A stretch of 64,000 nt of DNA from Bradyrhizobium ontarionense (GTDB lineage: Bacteria > Pseudomonadota > Alphaproteobacteria > Rhizobiales > Xanthobacteraceae), in contig NZ_CP088156.1 of NCBI RefSeq assembly GCF_021088345.1, positions 1,798,001 through 1,862,000 of the forward strand, written 5' to 3'. Of the stretch, positions 9,029-18,240 are shown piece by piece; the stretch's first letter is position 1; every line of letters begins with the position of its first letter. The notes under the pieces are model-generated. The model was not told where the DNA came from and did not search any database. It worked only from the letters and a program-made list of their open reading frames with translations. The translations under genes were made by a program, and so were the position numbers.

Positions 9029-10578
9029 GGCAGTGCGCTCCTGAGCGATGGCTGCGCGGTCTCAGCGATGTGCCGCGCCGCGACGATCGTCTGGGACAGG
9101 GTGAAGCTGGACGACTGCGCAACCGGCAGCGTGTCCGGACAATCGCTGCGGAAATGCGCACCGCGGCTCTCCTCGCGGGCGTAGGCCGCGACTGAGATCA
9201 TCAGGCCGACCAGGGCCGGATCGGCGCTCGCACCGCCCGTTTCGGCGAGCGGAAGGAGATTGCAAATGGCGGCTGCGATCGCGCCGCGCTCGCGCAACAC
9301 GCCGAGCGCATCCGACAGCAGCGGGCGCACCGCGGACGCTTCAGGCGCAGGCGGGATCGCCGCGATCTCGCGTGGCTTGCCAATGCCGCGCGGCGTACCG
9401 GCCACGCTCTCGGCAACCCATTGCGCGCAGACGATCGCCTCCATCAGCGAGTTGCTGGCGAGCCGGTTGGCCCCGTGCAGGCCGGTGCGGCTGGCCTCAC
9501 CACATGCCCAGAGGCCTTCGACCGTGCTGCGGCCGGCGTGATCAACCGCGATGCCGCCCATGTGATAGTGCACCGCTGGTCGCACCGGGATCGGATCGAC
9601 TGCCGGATCGATGCCGGCCATGCCGCAGAACGCACTGATCACCGGATAGCGCGCGGCGAAGTCCCTGCCCGGCTTGATCCGGGCATCGAGAAACACGCGA
9701 TGACCTTGCGCACGGCGGCGCCATACCGCGCGCGCCACGACGTCGCGCGGCGCCAGTTCAGCTCCCGGCTCCTCCGCCATGAAGCGCGCACCGGTCTCGT
9801 CGATCAGAACAGCGCCGTCACCGCGGATCGCCTCGGTGAGAAGCGGCAGCGGCCGCGACGGTCCGTCGAAGGCCGTGGGATGAAACTGCACGAATTCGAG
9901 ATCGGACAACACGGCACCGGCGCGCGCGGCCAGCGCCAGCCCCTGGCCGAAACAACCGGCCGGATTGGTGCTGTCGAGGAACAGGCCGCCGATGCCGCCG
10001 GTTGCGATCACGACGCGTGTCGTGGCGAGGATCAGAGCTTCGTCACCGCGCACCGCGACGACGCCCTGGATCGCATTGTCAGCGACGATCAGCCGGCGCG
10101 CCTCGACGCCTTCGAGCAGCGTGACCGACGGGCAGCTTCTCACGGCCGCGATCAGCGCGCGCATGATCTCGCGTCCCGTGCCGTCGCCGGTGGCGTGAAC
10201 GATCCGGTTGCGGCCATGCGCGGCCTCCAAGCCCAGACGCCAGTGCCCGCCCACCCCACGGTCGAAAGCAACGCCGAGTTCAGCGAGACGATCGACAGCA
10301 GCCGGCGCTGCCTGCACGATCTGCCTGGCTGCGGCCTCGTCGCACAGCCCGGCGCCCGCCGCGAGCGTGTCGCTCAGATGCAGCGCGGGATCGTCGTCGT
10401 CGCCAACCGCGGCGGCCAGGCCGCCCTGCGCCCACATGCTCGACGCCTCGGCGCCAAGCGGCGACTTCGACAGCAGCACGACGGGCTCGGGCGCGAGCCG
10501 AAGCGCAGCCATCAAGCCGGCGGCGCCGCCGCCGATGATCACGGGACGACCGATGAGTTCCGAGAGATCGATGCTCAT
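9025..10578 (-). CDS. nadB: L-aspartate oxidase
   Basis: This is a 517-residue flavoenzyme that oxidises L-aspartate to iminoaspartate for NAD synthesis. The FAD dinucleotide motif [14 protein letters not shown] lies at residues 13-26. The succinate-dehydrogenase-like active-site region includes [16 protein letters not shown], a GGIGG loop and [10 protein letters not shown], and the family's [24 protein letters not shown] sequence is split across residues 350-375. An upstream open frame runs to 10965 only because it lies inside nadA in another frame. The ATG at 10578 overlaps the nadA stop by ATGA. Confidence 0.97.
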   Translation of the reverse strand: MSIDLSELIGRPVIIGGGAAGLMAALRLAPEPVVLLSKSPLGAEASSMWAQGGLAAAVGDDDDPALHLSDTLAAGAGLCDEAAARQIVQAAPAAVDRLAELGVAFDRGVGGHWRLGLEAAHGRNRIVHATGDGTGREIMRALIAAVRSCPSVTLLEGVEARRLIVADNAIQGVVAVRGDEALILATTRVVIATGGIGGLFLDSTNPAGCFGQGLALAARAGAVLSDLEFVQFHPTAFDGPSRPLPLLTEAIRGDGAVLIDETGARFMAEEPGAELAPRDVVARAVWRRRAQGHRVFLDARIKPGRDFAARYPVISAFCGMAGIDPAVDPIPVRPAVHYHMGGIAVDHAGRSTVEGLWACGEASRTGLHGANRLASNSLMEAIVCAQWVAESVAGTPRGIGKPREIAAIPPAPEASAVRPLLSDALGVLRERGAIAAAICNLLPLAETGGASADPALVGLMISVAAYAREESRGAHFRSDCPDTLPVAQSSSFTLSQTIVAARHIAETAQPSLRSALP

Positions 10579-11561
10579 AGCGTCAACATCCTTTCCACCG
10601 AACGCCTGGCGCGATCGGCCATCGCCGGATCGATCGTGACCTCGTGCGCGTTGGTCTCGAGCGCGTGGCGGATGTTCTTCAGCGTGATCCGCTTCATGTG
10701 CGGGCAGAGATTGCAGGGACGGATGAACTCGATATCGGGGTACAGCACCGCGACATTGTCGCTCATCGAGCATTCCGTCAGCAGCACGACGCGCGGCGGC
10801 CGCTCTTGGCCAACGAAGTCGGCCATTGCCGCCGTGGAGCCGGCGAAGTCGGCTTCCGCCACCACCTCGGGCGGGCATTCCGGATGCGCGAGCACGGTGA
10901 CACCGGGATGATTGTCGCGAAGCGTGCGGACGTCCTCGGCGCTGAAGCGCTCGTGCACCTCGCAATGGCCCTTCCAGGCCGTGATCCTCACTTTGGTCTG
11001 AGCGGCGACGTTGCGCGCGAGATACTCGTCCGGCAGCATGATCACGTGATCGGTACCGAGCGACTCGACGATGGCGCGCGCGTTGCCGGAGGTGCAGCAG
11101 ATGTCCGACTCGGCCTTCACGGCGACCGATGTATTGACATAGGCGACCACCGGCACACCGGGATGGCGTTCGCGCATCAGCCGTACGTCGTTTGCCGTGA
11201 TGGACTGCGCAAGCGAACAGCCGGCCGCAAGGTCCGGGATCAGCACGGTCTTCTCGGGATTGAGCAGCTTGGCGGTCTCCGCCATGAAGTAGACGCCGGC
11301 GAGCACGATCACCTCGGCATCGACCTTGGTCGCCTCGCGCGCCAGCAGCAGGCTGTCGCCGACAATGTCGGCCACGCCATGGAAGATCTCGGGCGTCTGG
11401 TAGTTGTGCGCCAGCACCACGGCATTGCGCCGGCGCTTCAGCGCGAGGATGGCCTCGACATCCTCTTCAAACACCGCCCATTCGGGTGGCGGGATCACGC
11501 GCTTGAGGCGTTCGTGAAGCGGCGCGGAGGGATCGAACGCAGTGGACGGAAGCTGGGCCAT
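10575..11561 (-). CDS. nadA: quinolinate synthase A (4Fe-4S)
   Basis: This 328-residue enzyme condenses iminoaspartate with dihydroxyacetone phosphate to give quinolinate. The three cluster ligands are visible: Cys115 (AAGCSLAQ), Cys200 ([11 protein letters not shown]) and Cys286 ([12 protein letters not shown]). The substrate-binding motif AHNYQTPEI is at residue 51, and [21 protein letters not shown] is also present in split form. It is first in nadABC. Its start codon is only 1 bp from a palindromic candidate NadQ operator, so the operator occupies the 5' leader including the ribosome site. Confidence 0.97.
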   Translation of the reverse strand: MAQLPSTAFDPSAPLHERLKRVIPPPEWAVFEEDVEAILALKRRRNAVVLAHNYQTPEIFHGVADIVGDSLLLAREATKVDAEVIVLAGVYFMAETAKLLNPEKTVLIPDLAAGCSLAQSITANDVRLMRERHPGVPVVAYVNTSVAVKAESDICCTSGNARAIVESLGTDHVIMLPDEYLARNVAAQTKVRITAWKGHCEVHERFSAEDVRTLRDNHPGVTVLAHPECPPEVVAEADFAGSTAAMADFVGQERPPRVVLLTECSMSDNVAVLYPDIEFIRPCNLCPHMKRITLKNIRHALETNAHEVTIDPAMADRARRSVERMLTL

Positions 11562-11582
11562 TTATACTCTCCATGAGCATAA
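11562..11582. promoter_or_regulatory. candidate NadQ operator 1 (nadA-proximal)
   Basis: The arms TTATACTC (11562-11569) and GAGCATAA (11575-11582) are inverted at 7 of 8 positions around a 5-nt centre. It directly precedes the nadA ATG, so a bound repressor would block early elongation or the ribosome site. The same motif recurs at 11588-11610. Assigning it to NadQ is inference from position and pathway. Confidence 0.65.
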
Positions 11583-11587
11583 GATGG

Positions 11588-11610
11588 CTTATACTTATCC
11601 TGAGCATAAG
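11588..11610. promoter_or_regulatory. candidate NadQ operator 2
   Basis: The arms CTTATACTT (11588-11596) and GAGCATAAG (11602-11610) are inverted at 7 of 9 positions. It is a near copy of operator 1 in the same orientation, with centres 27 bp apart (about 2.6 helical turns). It falls between the -35-like TTGACT and the nadA start. Confidence 0.65.
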
Positions 11611-11619
11611 GGAAGTCAA
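11589..11619 (-). promoter_or_regulatory. candidate nadA promoter
   Basis: Reading the minus strand, TTGACT (11619-11614) is followed by a TATA-type stretch TAAGTATAAG (11598-11589), so a -10 hexamer could be placed 16-20 nt downstream. Operator 2 lies across this spacer and -10, consistent with repression by occlusion. The exact -10 cannot be fixed by eye. Confidence 0.5.
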
Positions 11620-11629
11620 GAGCGCGGGA

Positions 11630-12580
11630 TCAAGACCGCGAGAGCGGAAGCTTGGTTCCAACCACGGCGCGTTCGGCCAGCAGTCCCTGGCGGAAACGGA
11701 ACAGCTTAGCCGGGCGGCCGATCGTGTCGGCGGCGATTGCCCCTGTCTCCTCAACAAGTTCCTGCTGCTCGATGAGACGGCGGAAATTCTGCTTGTGAAC
11801 CAGCCGCCCTGCCAGCGCCTCGACACTGCGTTGCAGCTGCAGCAGCGTGAACTCCGCCGGCATCAGCTCGAAAACCACCGGGCGGTACTTGATCTTGGCC
11901 CGCAGCCGGGCAATGCCGGTGGCAAGAATGCGGCGGTGGTCGGCCGTCATGGCGCGGCCGGCTACGACCTGATCGCGGCCTCCCTTGCCGCGCACGCTCT
12001 CGGGGATCAGCGAAGCCTCGTACAGCAGCTCATAGCGCTGCAGCGCCAGTTCCTCGTTCCAGTCGCGGCCATCCAGTCCGAACGTGATCACCGCGCGCTG
12101 CCAGCGTTGCTTCTGCAGCGCCTGCTCGTCTGCGGATCTGGCCCAGGCGCGCAGCTTGGGCGTGATGATCTTTGCAATCATGGCCGGCGTCCCGGCGCGA
12201 TGATCCTCCCAGGGAAAGTAGTCGTACCAGGACGACCACTGCGCTTCCGATCCCTCGCGGATCAGCTCCTCACGGGTGAGACCCAGATAGCTGATCGAGA
12301 TGCGGTGAGCCGCGCCGGGATCTCCGGTGCGGCCAAGGTCGGCGAACGTATAGAGCTGCTCGACATAGCCGAGCGGATGGCCGGTCTGCGCCTCGACCCA
12401 GGCACGCAAGCCCGTCTGCAGCGAACGATGGGCGAACTGAAACGGACCGCTCGGCAACGCACCGGCGTTTCCGATCGTCATGATCCTCGGGTGTCCCTCG
12501 GTCACCGCCACCAGCACGGCGACGAGGTCCGCCGTGATCGCATCCAACGCCGTCACGGTGTTCTGCGGCCGCTTGCTCAC
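11630..12580 (-). CDS. nadQ: NAD biosynthesis regulator NadQ (Nudix-like + winged helix)
   Basis: This 316-residue protein combines an N-terminal Nudix-like domain (ITADLVAVLVAV, LPSGPFQFAHRSLQTGLRAWV, YVEQLYTFAD), without an intact Nudix box, and a C-terminal winged helix (FTLLQLQRSVEALAGR, then KQNFRRLIE and GRPAKLFRFR) typical of the NrtR/NadQ group. In alphaproteobacteria NadQ is the predicted NAD-responsive repressor of nadABC. It begins at GTG and lies immediately upstream of nadA on the same strand, with the two palindromes in between. The catalytically dead Nudix domain is presumed to sense NAD or a relative. Confidence 0.85.
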   Translation of the reverse strand: MSKRPQNTVTALDAITADLVAVLVAVTEGHPRIMTIGNAGALPSGPFQFAHRSLQTGLRAWVEAQTGHPLGYVEQLYTFADLGRTGDPGAAHRISISYLGLTREELIREGSEAQWSSWYDYFPWEDHRAGTPAMIAKIITPKLRAWARSADEQALQKQRWQRAVITFGLDGRDWNEELALQRYELLYEASLIPESVRGKGGRDQVVAGRAMTADHRRILATGIARLRAKIKYRPVVFELMPAEFTLLQLQRSVEALAGRLVHKQNFRRLIEQQELVEETGAIAADTIGRPAKLFRFRQGLLAERAVVGTKLPLSRS

Positions 12581-12646
12581 GCTCTCATCCCGATTTGCTG
12601 CCTCTCGTCGACCGCCGTGTCCGCCGCGACGGTCGTATTCCGCCTG

Positions 12647-13141
12647 CTATTTCCCCTCGATCGCCGGCACCTGCTGCTGCGACAGCGGCGAGAATACGCA
12701 GCGATCGGGCTTGAGGTCGAGCAGCGGCGTCTCGTCGAGACAATCGAGACCACGCACCAGTACCGTGTTGCCTTCCAGAGCGACGAACTTCACCGTCGAC
12801 GTGCCGATCGGATTGGGCCGCACCGGCGAGCGCAGGGAGAATGTGCCGCGCGTCTTCTCGTCGTGATGTTTCGGGCTCTGCAGCACGAGGTCGCGGCGAG
12901 AGCGGTGCAGCCAGTAGATCACCTCCAGATGGGTGTAGAAGTCGACGCCCTTCAGGGCCGGCACCCAGGGCTCGAAGATCTCGAGCCGGCACACCGGTCC
13001 CTCATGGCTGCCCTGCCGCGGCGTTTCCAGCCGCGACGTCCAGGGTGTGCGGATGCGGCCGATGAAGTACAGGGTCGCATCGCGTGGCGGCGGCGCGTCG
13101 ACGGTGACTTCACCCGGGCGGAGATCGGTATCGATGGTCAT
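12647..13141 (-). CDS. trmO: tRNA (adenine37-N6)-methyltransferase TrmO family
   Basis: This 164-residue protein belongs to the UPF0066/TsaA family. It shows FIGRIRTPW at the N-terminus, LEVIYWLHRSRRD, and the family core RGTFSLRSPVRPNPIGTSTVK split around residue 100, followed by RGLDCLDETPLLDLKP. TrmO methylates the t6A nucleotide at position 37 of some tRNAs using S-adenosylmethionine. A TTG two codons earlier is possible; I chose the ATG. It is followed downstream by nadQ on the same strand (66 nt gap), probably independent. Confidence 0.88.
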   Translation of the reverse strand: MTIDTDLRPGEVTVDAPPPRDATLYFIGRIRTPWTSRLETPRQGSHEGPVCRLEIFEPWVPALKGVDFYTHLEVIYWLHRSRRDLVLQSPKHHDEKTRGTFSLRSPVRPNPIGTSTVKFVALEGNTVLVRGLDCLDETPLLDLKPDRCVFSPLSQQQVPAIEGK

Positions 13142-13208
13142 CAGCAAATCCGTTGTTAGGCGGTCAATTTAGCGGAACCCGGCTCCGCCGCAATTGCGGT
13201 CGCGCAAG

Positions 13209-13553
13209 TCAGCCGAGCCACCATTTGCCGGCCAGCATGACGGCCTCGCCGCAGACGACGCCAGCGAAGATCGAACGCCGCGCAGCCATGAAGGCGGCGA
13301 GGCCGGCCACGACGGCACCATAGCGCAGACCCCAGGGCACGCTGGCGAGCGCCCCCGGCGGCTGCACCAGGATCTGGGCGATGACACCGGCCAGGATCGC
13401 GGTCGCCACCGCCTTGACCCAGGTCAGGAGATCCGAGCCCTCGTCGAGCCCGCTGCCGAACCACAGCCCGAGCAGCCGCCAGATCTGGTTCGGGATGACG
13501 CCGGCCACGAGGAGCACGACCAGCGCGTGCCAGTCGCCGATGAAGTCGGTCAT
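13209..13553 (-). CDS. azlD: AzlD-family branched-chain amino acid exporter subunit
   Basis: This is a 114-residue, very hydrophobic protein with four predicted membrane segments (residues about 8-25, 43-62, 72-90, 94-110), the size and pattern of AzlD. The small subunit pairs with AzlC to export branched-chain or related amino acids. Its ATG overlaps the stop of azlC by ATGA, so the two are translationally coupled. Confidence 0.85.
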   Translation of the reverse strand: MTDFIGDWHALVVLLVAGVIPNQIWRLLGLWFGSGLDEGSDLLTWVKAVATAILAGVIAQILVQPPGALASVPWGLRYGAVVAGLAAFMAARRSIFAGVVCGEAVMLAGKWWLG

Positions 13554-14356
13554 GCCAGCCCCTGCCGCTCGCGCCATTTGTGGACACCGAACGCGATCGT
13601 TCCGGCCGCGACCCCGCTGACCAGGATATCGACGCCGCTGTTGAGCTGCGCGGCTGCCGGATAGAGCACGAGCCCGAGCCCGAGCGCCAGCACGTCGGCG
13701 ACCTCCCTGGCATTGCGCAGGGTCGAGAACAGGAAGGCCAGCGGCGTCAGCAGCAGCACGGCGGCGCCGAAGGTCTGCGACAGGTTGGCCGCCAGCAGGT
13801 AGCCGATGACGGTCGCCACCAGCGCGACCGCCATCAGGCCGGAGCCGAGCCCGTGCACGAAGGCGATGCGGCGCTCGCGCGGGACATGCGGCAGGAACCG
13901 ATAGCATTCGACCCACAAGGTCACGGCCGTGAAATGCGCCACCAGCACCAGTTGCCGCCGCTTGGTCTGCGGTGTCCGGATCAGCGGCAGCACCGCCACC
14001 ACCATCGGAAACAGCCGGATCGCGCTCATGGTGACTGCAACGGCCGACTGCACCAGGGTCTGGCCGGAGCCGAGCGTCGAGACCAATATGATCTGCGCCG
14101 GCCCGGCCCACACCAGGGCCGTGCTCAGGATCGCCCACAGCATGCTGAAATGGGTGTCGTGCGCCAGCGCGCCGATGCCGATGAAGGTGACGAACAGCAC
14201 CAGCGACAGGATGGTCGCGCCGGTCGCGCGCAGCCCCCAGCCGAAGGCGCGGAGCGAGCCATGCCATTGCGGGGAGTCGAGTGGAGGAAGTGTCACGGAA
14301 GCAGGTGGCCCAGCGGAACGGACCGCGATAAGGCTGGCGAAAGCGTCCCGCGTCAA
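13550..14356 (-). CDS. azlC: AzlC-family branched-chain amino acid exporter subunit
   Basis: This 268-residue membrane protein has the AzlC signatures: GIGALAHDTHFSMLWAILST, VWAGPAQIILVSTLGSG, MSAIRLFPMVVAVLP and a FTAVTLWVE segment. About seven to eight membrane spans are apparent. It begins at a TTG (14356) because a stop lies just upstream; an internal GTG at 14296 is an alternative. It forms the larger subunit of the exporter with azlD. Confidence 0.85.
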   Translation of the reverse strand: MTRDAFASLIAVRSAGPPASVTLPPLDSPQWHGSLRAFGWGLRATGATILSLVLFVTFIGIGALAHDTHFSMLWAILSTALVWAGPAQIILVSTLGSGQTLVQSAVAVTMSAIRLFPMVVAVLPLIRTPQTKRRQLVLVAHFTAVTLWVECYRFLPHVPRERRIAFVHGLGSGLMAVALVATVIGYLLAANLSQTFGAAVLLLTPLAFLFSTLRNAREVADVLALGLGLVLYPAAAQLNSGVDILVSGVAAGTIAFGVHKWRERQGLA

Positions 14357-14404
14357 CCGCCATCACGCGCGCGCGGGTCTGCATCCCGCGCAAGTTGCCC
14401 GCGG

Positions 14405-15466
14405 TCAGGCCCGGTTGCGCAGCACGAAACAGGCGCCGCCGGCGCGACGGATGCGGCTGCAGAGCCCGTCGGCCTCGGGGCGCGTGTCGGCGCCGATCCG
14501 GACCTGGTAGAAGGCGCGGTTGCCGCGCGAGCGCATCACCGATGACAGCAGGCTGGGGTCACGATCACCGATCACCGGCCCGAGACCCTTGATGGCGCGC
14601 GCATACATCGCAAGCGCCCTGTTGCGGTCGAAGCCGGCGGCGAGCTGCACGCCCCACGGCTTCGCGGCCGACAGAGCGACGTGCTGCTCGAGCTGCGTGA
14701 CGAACGGATTGGGTGCGCGCTTCAACAACGCCATCAGTTGATGACACGAGGTCTGCGGCGGGCTCGGCGGCATCTTGCCGCCCTTTCCGGCCGCCGCCCA
14801 ATCGTCGATCGACGCGCCGGTGATCGCCGAGACGTAGTTGCGGGTTTCCCACGGCATCTGGCCCTTGCCGGCGAGCCAGTCCTGCACCCGGCGCGGGCCG
14901 GCATTGTAGGCGGCCGCGGCCAGGCCGAGATTGCCGAACTGATCGCGCAGCTCGGCCAAGAACTGCGCCGATTTCGGCAGCGCCTGGACCGGATCGAACG
15001 GATCCAGCAGCTCGCGTTCGTTCGCGGTGCCCGGCATGAACTGCGCGATTCCTTGCGCGCGCTGGCCGTTGCGCGTCACCGGCCCGACGGCGTCGCTCTG
15101 GAAGCGGCTCTCCTGCCAGATCACGCGGGCAAAGAATTCCAGCGGCAGATCGTTGGCCTTGGCCGCGGACTCGATCATCAGGCAGATCGACTCGCGCGTG
15201 CCGCTCTCCTTCGGCTCAGCCGGCTTGTCCTTGGTATCGTCCGCCGTGGTCTTGTCTGCCTTGGTGTCGGCGGGCTCAGCGCTTTCGCCCCCAGACGTGT
15301 CGCGGGCCGGATCGGCGATCTCCGTGGGCCCGGGCTGTGAGGCCGGGCCCGACGGGGAAGGCAGGAAATGCTCGCCATCATTCGCCAATACGATGCAGGT
15401 CGTCGCGCCGGCGAGACAGAGACCGACGCCGAGAGAACGCAATGCTGCCGCGATCGAAATGCGCAT
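14405..15466 (-). CDS. periplasmic lytic transglycosylase (SLT domain)
   Basis: This 353-residue protein starts with a signal peptide (MRISIAAALRSLGVGLCLAGA) and a Pro/Ala/Asp/Lys-rich linker (about residues 35-95). The Slt domain follows: FFARVIWQESRFQSDAV with the catalytic Glu, GIAQFMPGTA, and AAYNAGPRRVQDWL. It should cleave the MurNAc-GlcNAc bond with 1,6-anhydro product formation. The open frame extends to 15595, but I chose the ATG at 15466 because it begins the signal sequence. It is divergent from the GrdB-like gene. Confidence 0.88.
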   Translation of the reverse strand: MRISIAAALRSLGVGLCLAGATTCIVLANDGEHFLPSPSGPASQPGPTEIADPARDTSGGESAEPADTKADKTTADDTKDKPAEPKESGTRESICLMIESAAKANDLPLEFFARVIWQESRFQSDAVGPVTRNGQRAQGIAQFMPGTANERELLDPFDPVQALPKSAQFLAELRDQFGNLGLAAAAYNAGPRRVQDWLAGKGQMPWETRNYVSAITGASIDDWAAAGKGGKMPPSPPQTSCHQLMALLKRAPNPFVTQLEQHVALSAAKPWGVQLAAGFDRNRALAMYARAIKGLGPVIGDRDPSLLSSVMRSRGNRAFYQVRIGADTRPEADGLCSRIRRAGGACFVLRNRA

Positions 15467-15617
15467 GGAAACATCGAAAAACGACCGGCCAGGATACCGG
15501 GACCAATCTGCCGACAGACAAAGCCTCAGGTCCGCCTCGGTTCCACGCGCGCGTCGCCTTGACACGGCGGACGAGCCGGCTAGCAATCCTCGCATCGATC
15601 CCGCAGGAGCGCGACGG

Positions 15618-16553
15618 ATGACCGCACCTTCCGACGATAGCCTCGACTTCGCGCCCGACGACGACGCGCCGCTGCCCTACATGGCGCGCACGCGGGACTA
15701 CTACCGCGCGATCGGCTACGAGACGCCGTATCGCTGGGCGCACTACAATTCGGCGCCGTTCCAGCCGCTGCGCAAGCCGCTCGCGCAGTCACGCGTCACC
15801 GTCGTCACGACGGCTACGCCCTACGATCCGGCCAAGGGCGATCAGGGCCCCGGCGCGCCGTACAATGGCGGCGCCAAGTTCTACACCGTCTATGACGGCG
15901 ATACGTCGGCCCGGCACGATCTGCGGATCTCCCACATCGCCTATGACCGCGCACATACGAAGGCTGATGATTCCGGTACCTGGTTTCCGCTGCCGCAACT
16001 CATCCGCCTTGCCCGCGAGGGGCGCATCGGCGCGGTCGGGCCGCGCTTCTTCGGCGCCCCGACCAACCGCAGCCAGCGCGTCACCATCGAGACCGACGCG
16101 CCGGAGATTCTCGCGCGCTGCCGCACGGATGAGATCGATGCGGTCGTGCTGGTGCCGAACTGTCCGGTCTGCCATCAGACCGTGAGCCTGGTGGCGCGGC
16201 ATCTCGAAGCGAACGGCATTCCGACCGTGGTGATGGGCTGCGCCAAGGACATCGTCGAGCACGCCGCCGTGCCGCGTTTTCTGTTCTCCGATTTCCCGCT
16301 CGGCAACTCCGCCGGCAAGCCGCACGATGTGGACTCGCAGGCGTTCACGCTGGAGCTCGCCCTGCGTGTGCTGGAAGGTTCACCAGCCGCACGAACGACC
16401 GTGCAATCCCCCTTGCAGTGGAGCGACGATCACGGCTGGAAACGCGACTACAGCAATCCGGCCCTGCTCGCTCCGCAGGAGCTGGCGCGCCGGCGTGCCG
16501 AGTTCGACGCGCAGAAGGCGATCGCGCGCGGTGTTCGCGAAACGCGGGTGTAA
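15618..16553 (+). CDS. GrdB-like (glycine/sarcosine/betaine reductase B family) protein
   Basis: This 311-residue protein resembles the selenoprotein B component of glycine/sarcosine/betaine reductases. The conserved segment is VVLVPNCPVCHQTVSLVARHLEANG, in which a CxxC replaces the usual selenocysteine site. It is followed by TVVMGCAKDIVEHAAVPRFLFSDFPLGN, shown here in part. Proteobacterial members are aerobic relatives without a known reaction. The start ATG at 15618 has GGAG eight bases upstream; the longer frame from 15027 runs antisense to the transglycosylase. No reductase partners (GrdA, GrdC) are nearby. Confidence 0.72.
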   Translation: MTAPSDDSLDFAPDDDAPLPYMARTRDYYRAIGYETPYRWAHYNSAPFQPLRKPLAQSRVTVVTTATPYDPAKGDQGPGAPYNGGAKFYTVYDGDTSARHDLRISHIAYDRAHTKADDSGTWFPLPQLIRLAREGRIGAVGPRFFGAPTNRSQRVTIETDAPEILARCRTDEIDAVVLVPNCPVCHQTVSLVARHLEANGIPTVVMGCAKDIVEHAAVPRFLFSDFPLGNSAGKPHDVDSQAFTLELALRVLEGSPAARTTVQSPLQWSDDHGWKRDYSNPALLAPQELARRRAEFDAQKAIARGVRETRV

Positions 16554-16668
16554 AAAGCCACACTCGCGCGAAACTCGGCCGGGAAACTCTTCGGAAAAAG
16601 ATGATTGCGCTTGCCGTCCCGCTCCAGTTGCGCTTGAGTTCCCCCGGGTTCCAAGGGGGCAGTACCAG

Positions 16669-17124
16669 ATGAGAGTTGTAGCGTTCGTGGCGTTGTGCGC
16701 CGCGTTGGGTGGTTGCGCGTCCGTGACGCGAGGCACAACCGAGACGATCAGCGTGGCGTCTACTCCCTCAGGCGCCGAAGCCACGATTGCCGGCCTGGAA
16801 GCGCCGATGACCTGTACGACGCCATGCTCGTTCGTCGCCAAGCGCAATGCCGACCTCGCCGTCACGGTCGATAAGCCCGGCTACGAGAGCCAGACGATCA
16901 CGCTCACGAAGGATATCCCCGCGGCGGGCGCGGCCGGCTTCGCCGGCAACGTCCTCGCCGGCGGCCTGATCGGCATGGGTGTCGACGCAGCGACCGGCGC
17001 GGCGACCGACCACAAGCCGAACCCCGTGATCGTGACGCTGCAGCCGCGCGGCGCCGCCCCGCGTGCGGCCCGGCCGCCGCGCCGGTCGGCGCCCCCGCCG
17101 GCGCAGCCCGAAGCAGGAACCTAG
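16669..17124 (+). CDS. lipoprotein with PEGA-like domain
   Basis: This 151-residue protein has a lipoprotein signal peptide with lipobox LGGC (Cys16). The next 60 residues (ISVASTPSGAEATIAG ... TPCSFVAKRNADLAVTVDKPGYES) form a PEGA-like beta unit. A Gly/Ala hydrophobic stretch (residues 81-110) and a Pro/Arg-rich tail follow. It probably anchors to the outer membrane and interacts with the cell wall or another envelope protein. The ribosome site GGGGG lies about ten bases before the ATG. Confidence 0.75.
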   Translation: MRVVAFVALCAALGGCASVTRGTTETISVASTPSGAEATIAGLEAPMTCTTPCSFVAKRNADLAVTVDKPGYESQTITLTKDIPAAGAAGFAGNVLAGGLIGMGVDAATGAATDHKPNPVIVTLQPRGAAPRAARPPRRSAPPPAQPEAGT

Positions 17125-17201
17125 CCATCCCCAGCATTGCCGTGGACGGTCGGCGCGCGGACCAGCCAGGATCAAAGGCCTAGTCCGTGCGCGGAGCGAC
17201 G

Positions 17202-18227
17202 TCAGACGGCGGCGAGCATGCCGGTCTTGGGGTGGCAGCCGAGATACTCGAAAAACTGCTCATCTGCGGCGGCGACCGTGACCTCGTGATAGAGCCGAAG
17301 CTTGGCGGCGGGGCCGAGCGACGACAGATATTTCATCGCGGCGCCAAAAATCCTGACATGCGTCGGATGCGATTCCGCCCAGCGCTCCAGCGCGGACAGG
17401 CTCTGCCACCAGCTCTGCCCATAGGACTTCTCGGTCAGGGCCCCGTCGGGCCCTCGCAACTGCATGTAGCGGTTGGCGTAGCAGCCGATCGAAATCCCCT
17501 CGTCGCGCAGGAATTCCATGCCTTCGCGCAGCACCGGCTCGACGTCCTCCAGATACATCCGGCGCTCCGCCGCGTCCGTATCGCTCCAGTCCTGGCCCGA
17601 GCGGATCATGCACAGATTGTCCTGAGCCAGCACACGCAGACGCGTCCCATCCTCCAGCAGCGTGGGCTTGCCCGACGATTTCATATCGTGGGTCTGAGAC
17701 AAAGGAATACGGTCGCGCATGCCGCCCCAATAGGCGTGCTCCAACACTTCGCCGCTCATGCCGTCGGCAATCACGGCGACGCCTTCAGGCCGCCCCAACG
17801 ACGAGAACAACGTTTCGTAACGCTCGACGGCAGGCCGTAGCACCTCGATGAAGCGGCCGATCCCCACAACGTCGGCCCCCGTCCAGGCGGCGCGCGCGGG
17901 CTCGAACCAGGTGTCGAAGCGCACGACGTCGTCCCAATAGGCGACGAAGATCTCGTTCGCAAATCCGGCCTGGTCGACATAGGACGCACGGTCCCAGTGC
18001 GATGGACCATGCGCCCCCGACGCGAGCGCGACGAACTCGGACTTCGAGGAGGTCGCAGCCGGCGGAAGCTCATCGCGATATTGCAGGCCGAAATAGGCCA
18101 TCACGACCTGGGTAACGCCCGCCTTGTGGCGGGCGACGAATGACGGATAAGGTGGCCTGTAGTCGTCGTCGACGCGGCGATGGCAGCAGCGCGTTGTGAC
18201 CAGATGAGTGGGAATCGCGGATTCCAT
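17202..18227 (-). CDS. aldoxime dehydratase (heme-dependent)
   Basis: This 341-residue protein matches phenylacetaldoxime/aliphatic aldoxime dehydratases, which convert R-CH=NOH to a nitrile on ferrous heme b. Diagnostic stretches are AYFGLQYR, GPSHWDRASYVDQAG, AYWGGMRDRIPLSQTHD, LRVLAQDNLCMIRSGQDWS and ERWAESHPTHVRIFG. His290 in the last motif is the likely proximal heme ligand and Ser210 the likely distal Ser, 80 residues apart as in characterised Oxd. It starts at the ATG behind GAGGAGGGG, 13 nt after the nitrilase stop, so both are made from one mRNA. Confidence 0.88.
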   Translation of the reverse strand: MESAIPTHLVTTRCCHRRVDDDYRPPYPSFVARHKAGVTQVVMAYFGLQYRDELPPAATSSKSEFVALASGAHGPSHWDRASYVDQAGFANEIFVAYWDDVVRFDTWFEPARAAWTGADVVGIGRFIEVLRPAVERYETLFSSLGRPEGVAVIADGMSGEVLEHAYWGGMRDRIPLSQTHDMKSSGKPTLLEDGTRLRVLAQDNLCMIRSGQDWSDTDAAERRMYLEDVEPVLREGMEFLRDEGISIGCYANRYMQLRGPDGALTEKSYGQSWWQSLSALERWAESHPTHVRIFGAAMKYLSSLGPAAKLRLYHEVTVAAADEQFFEYLGCHPKTGMLAAV

Positions 18228-18240
18228 GATGCCCCTCCTC

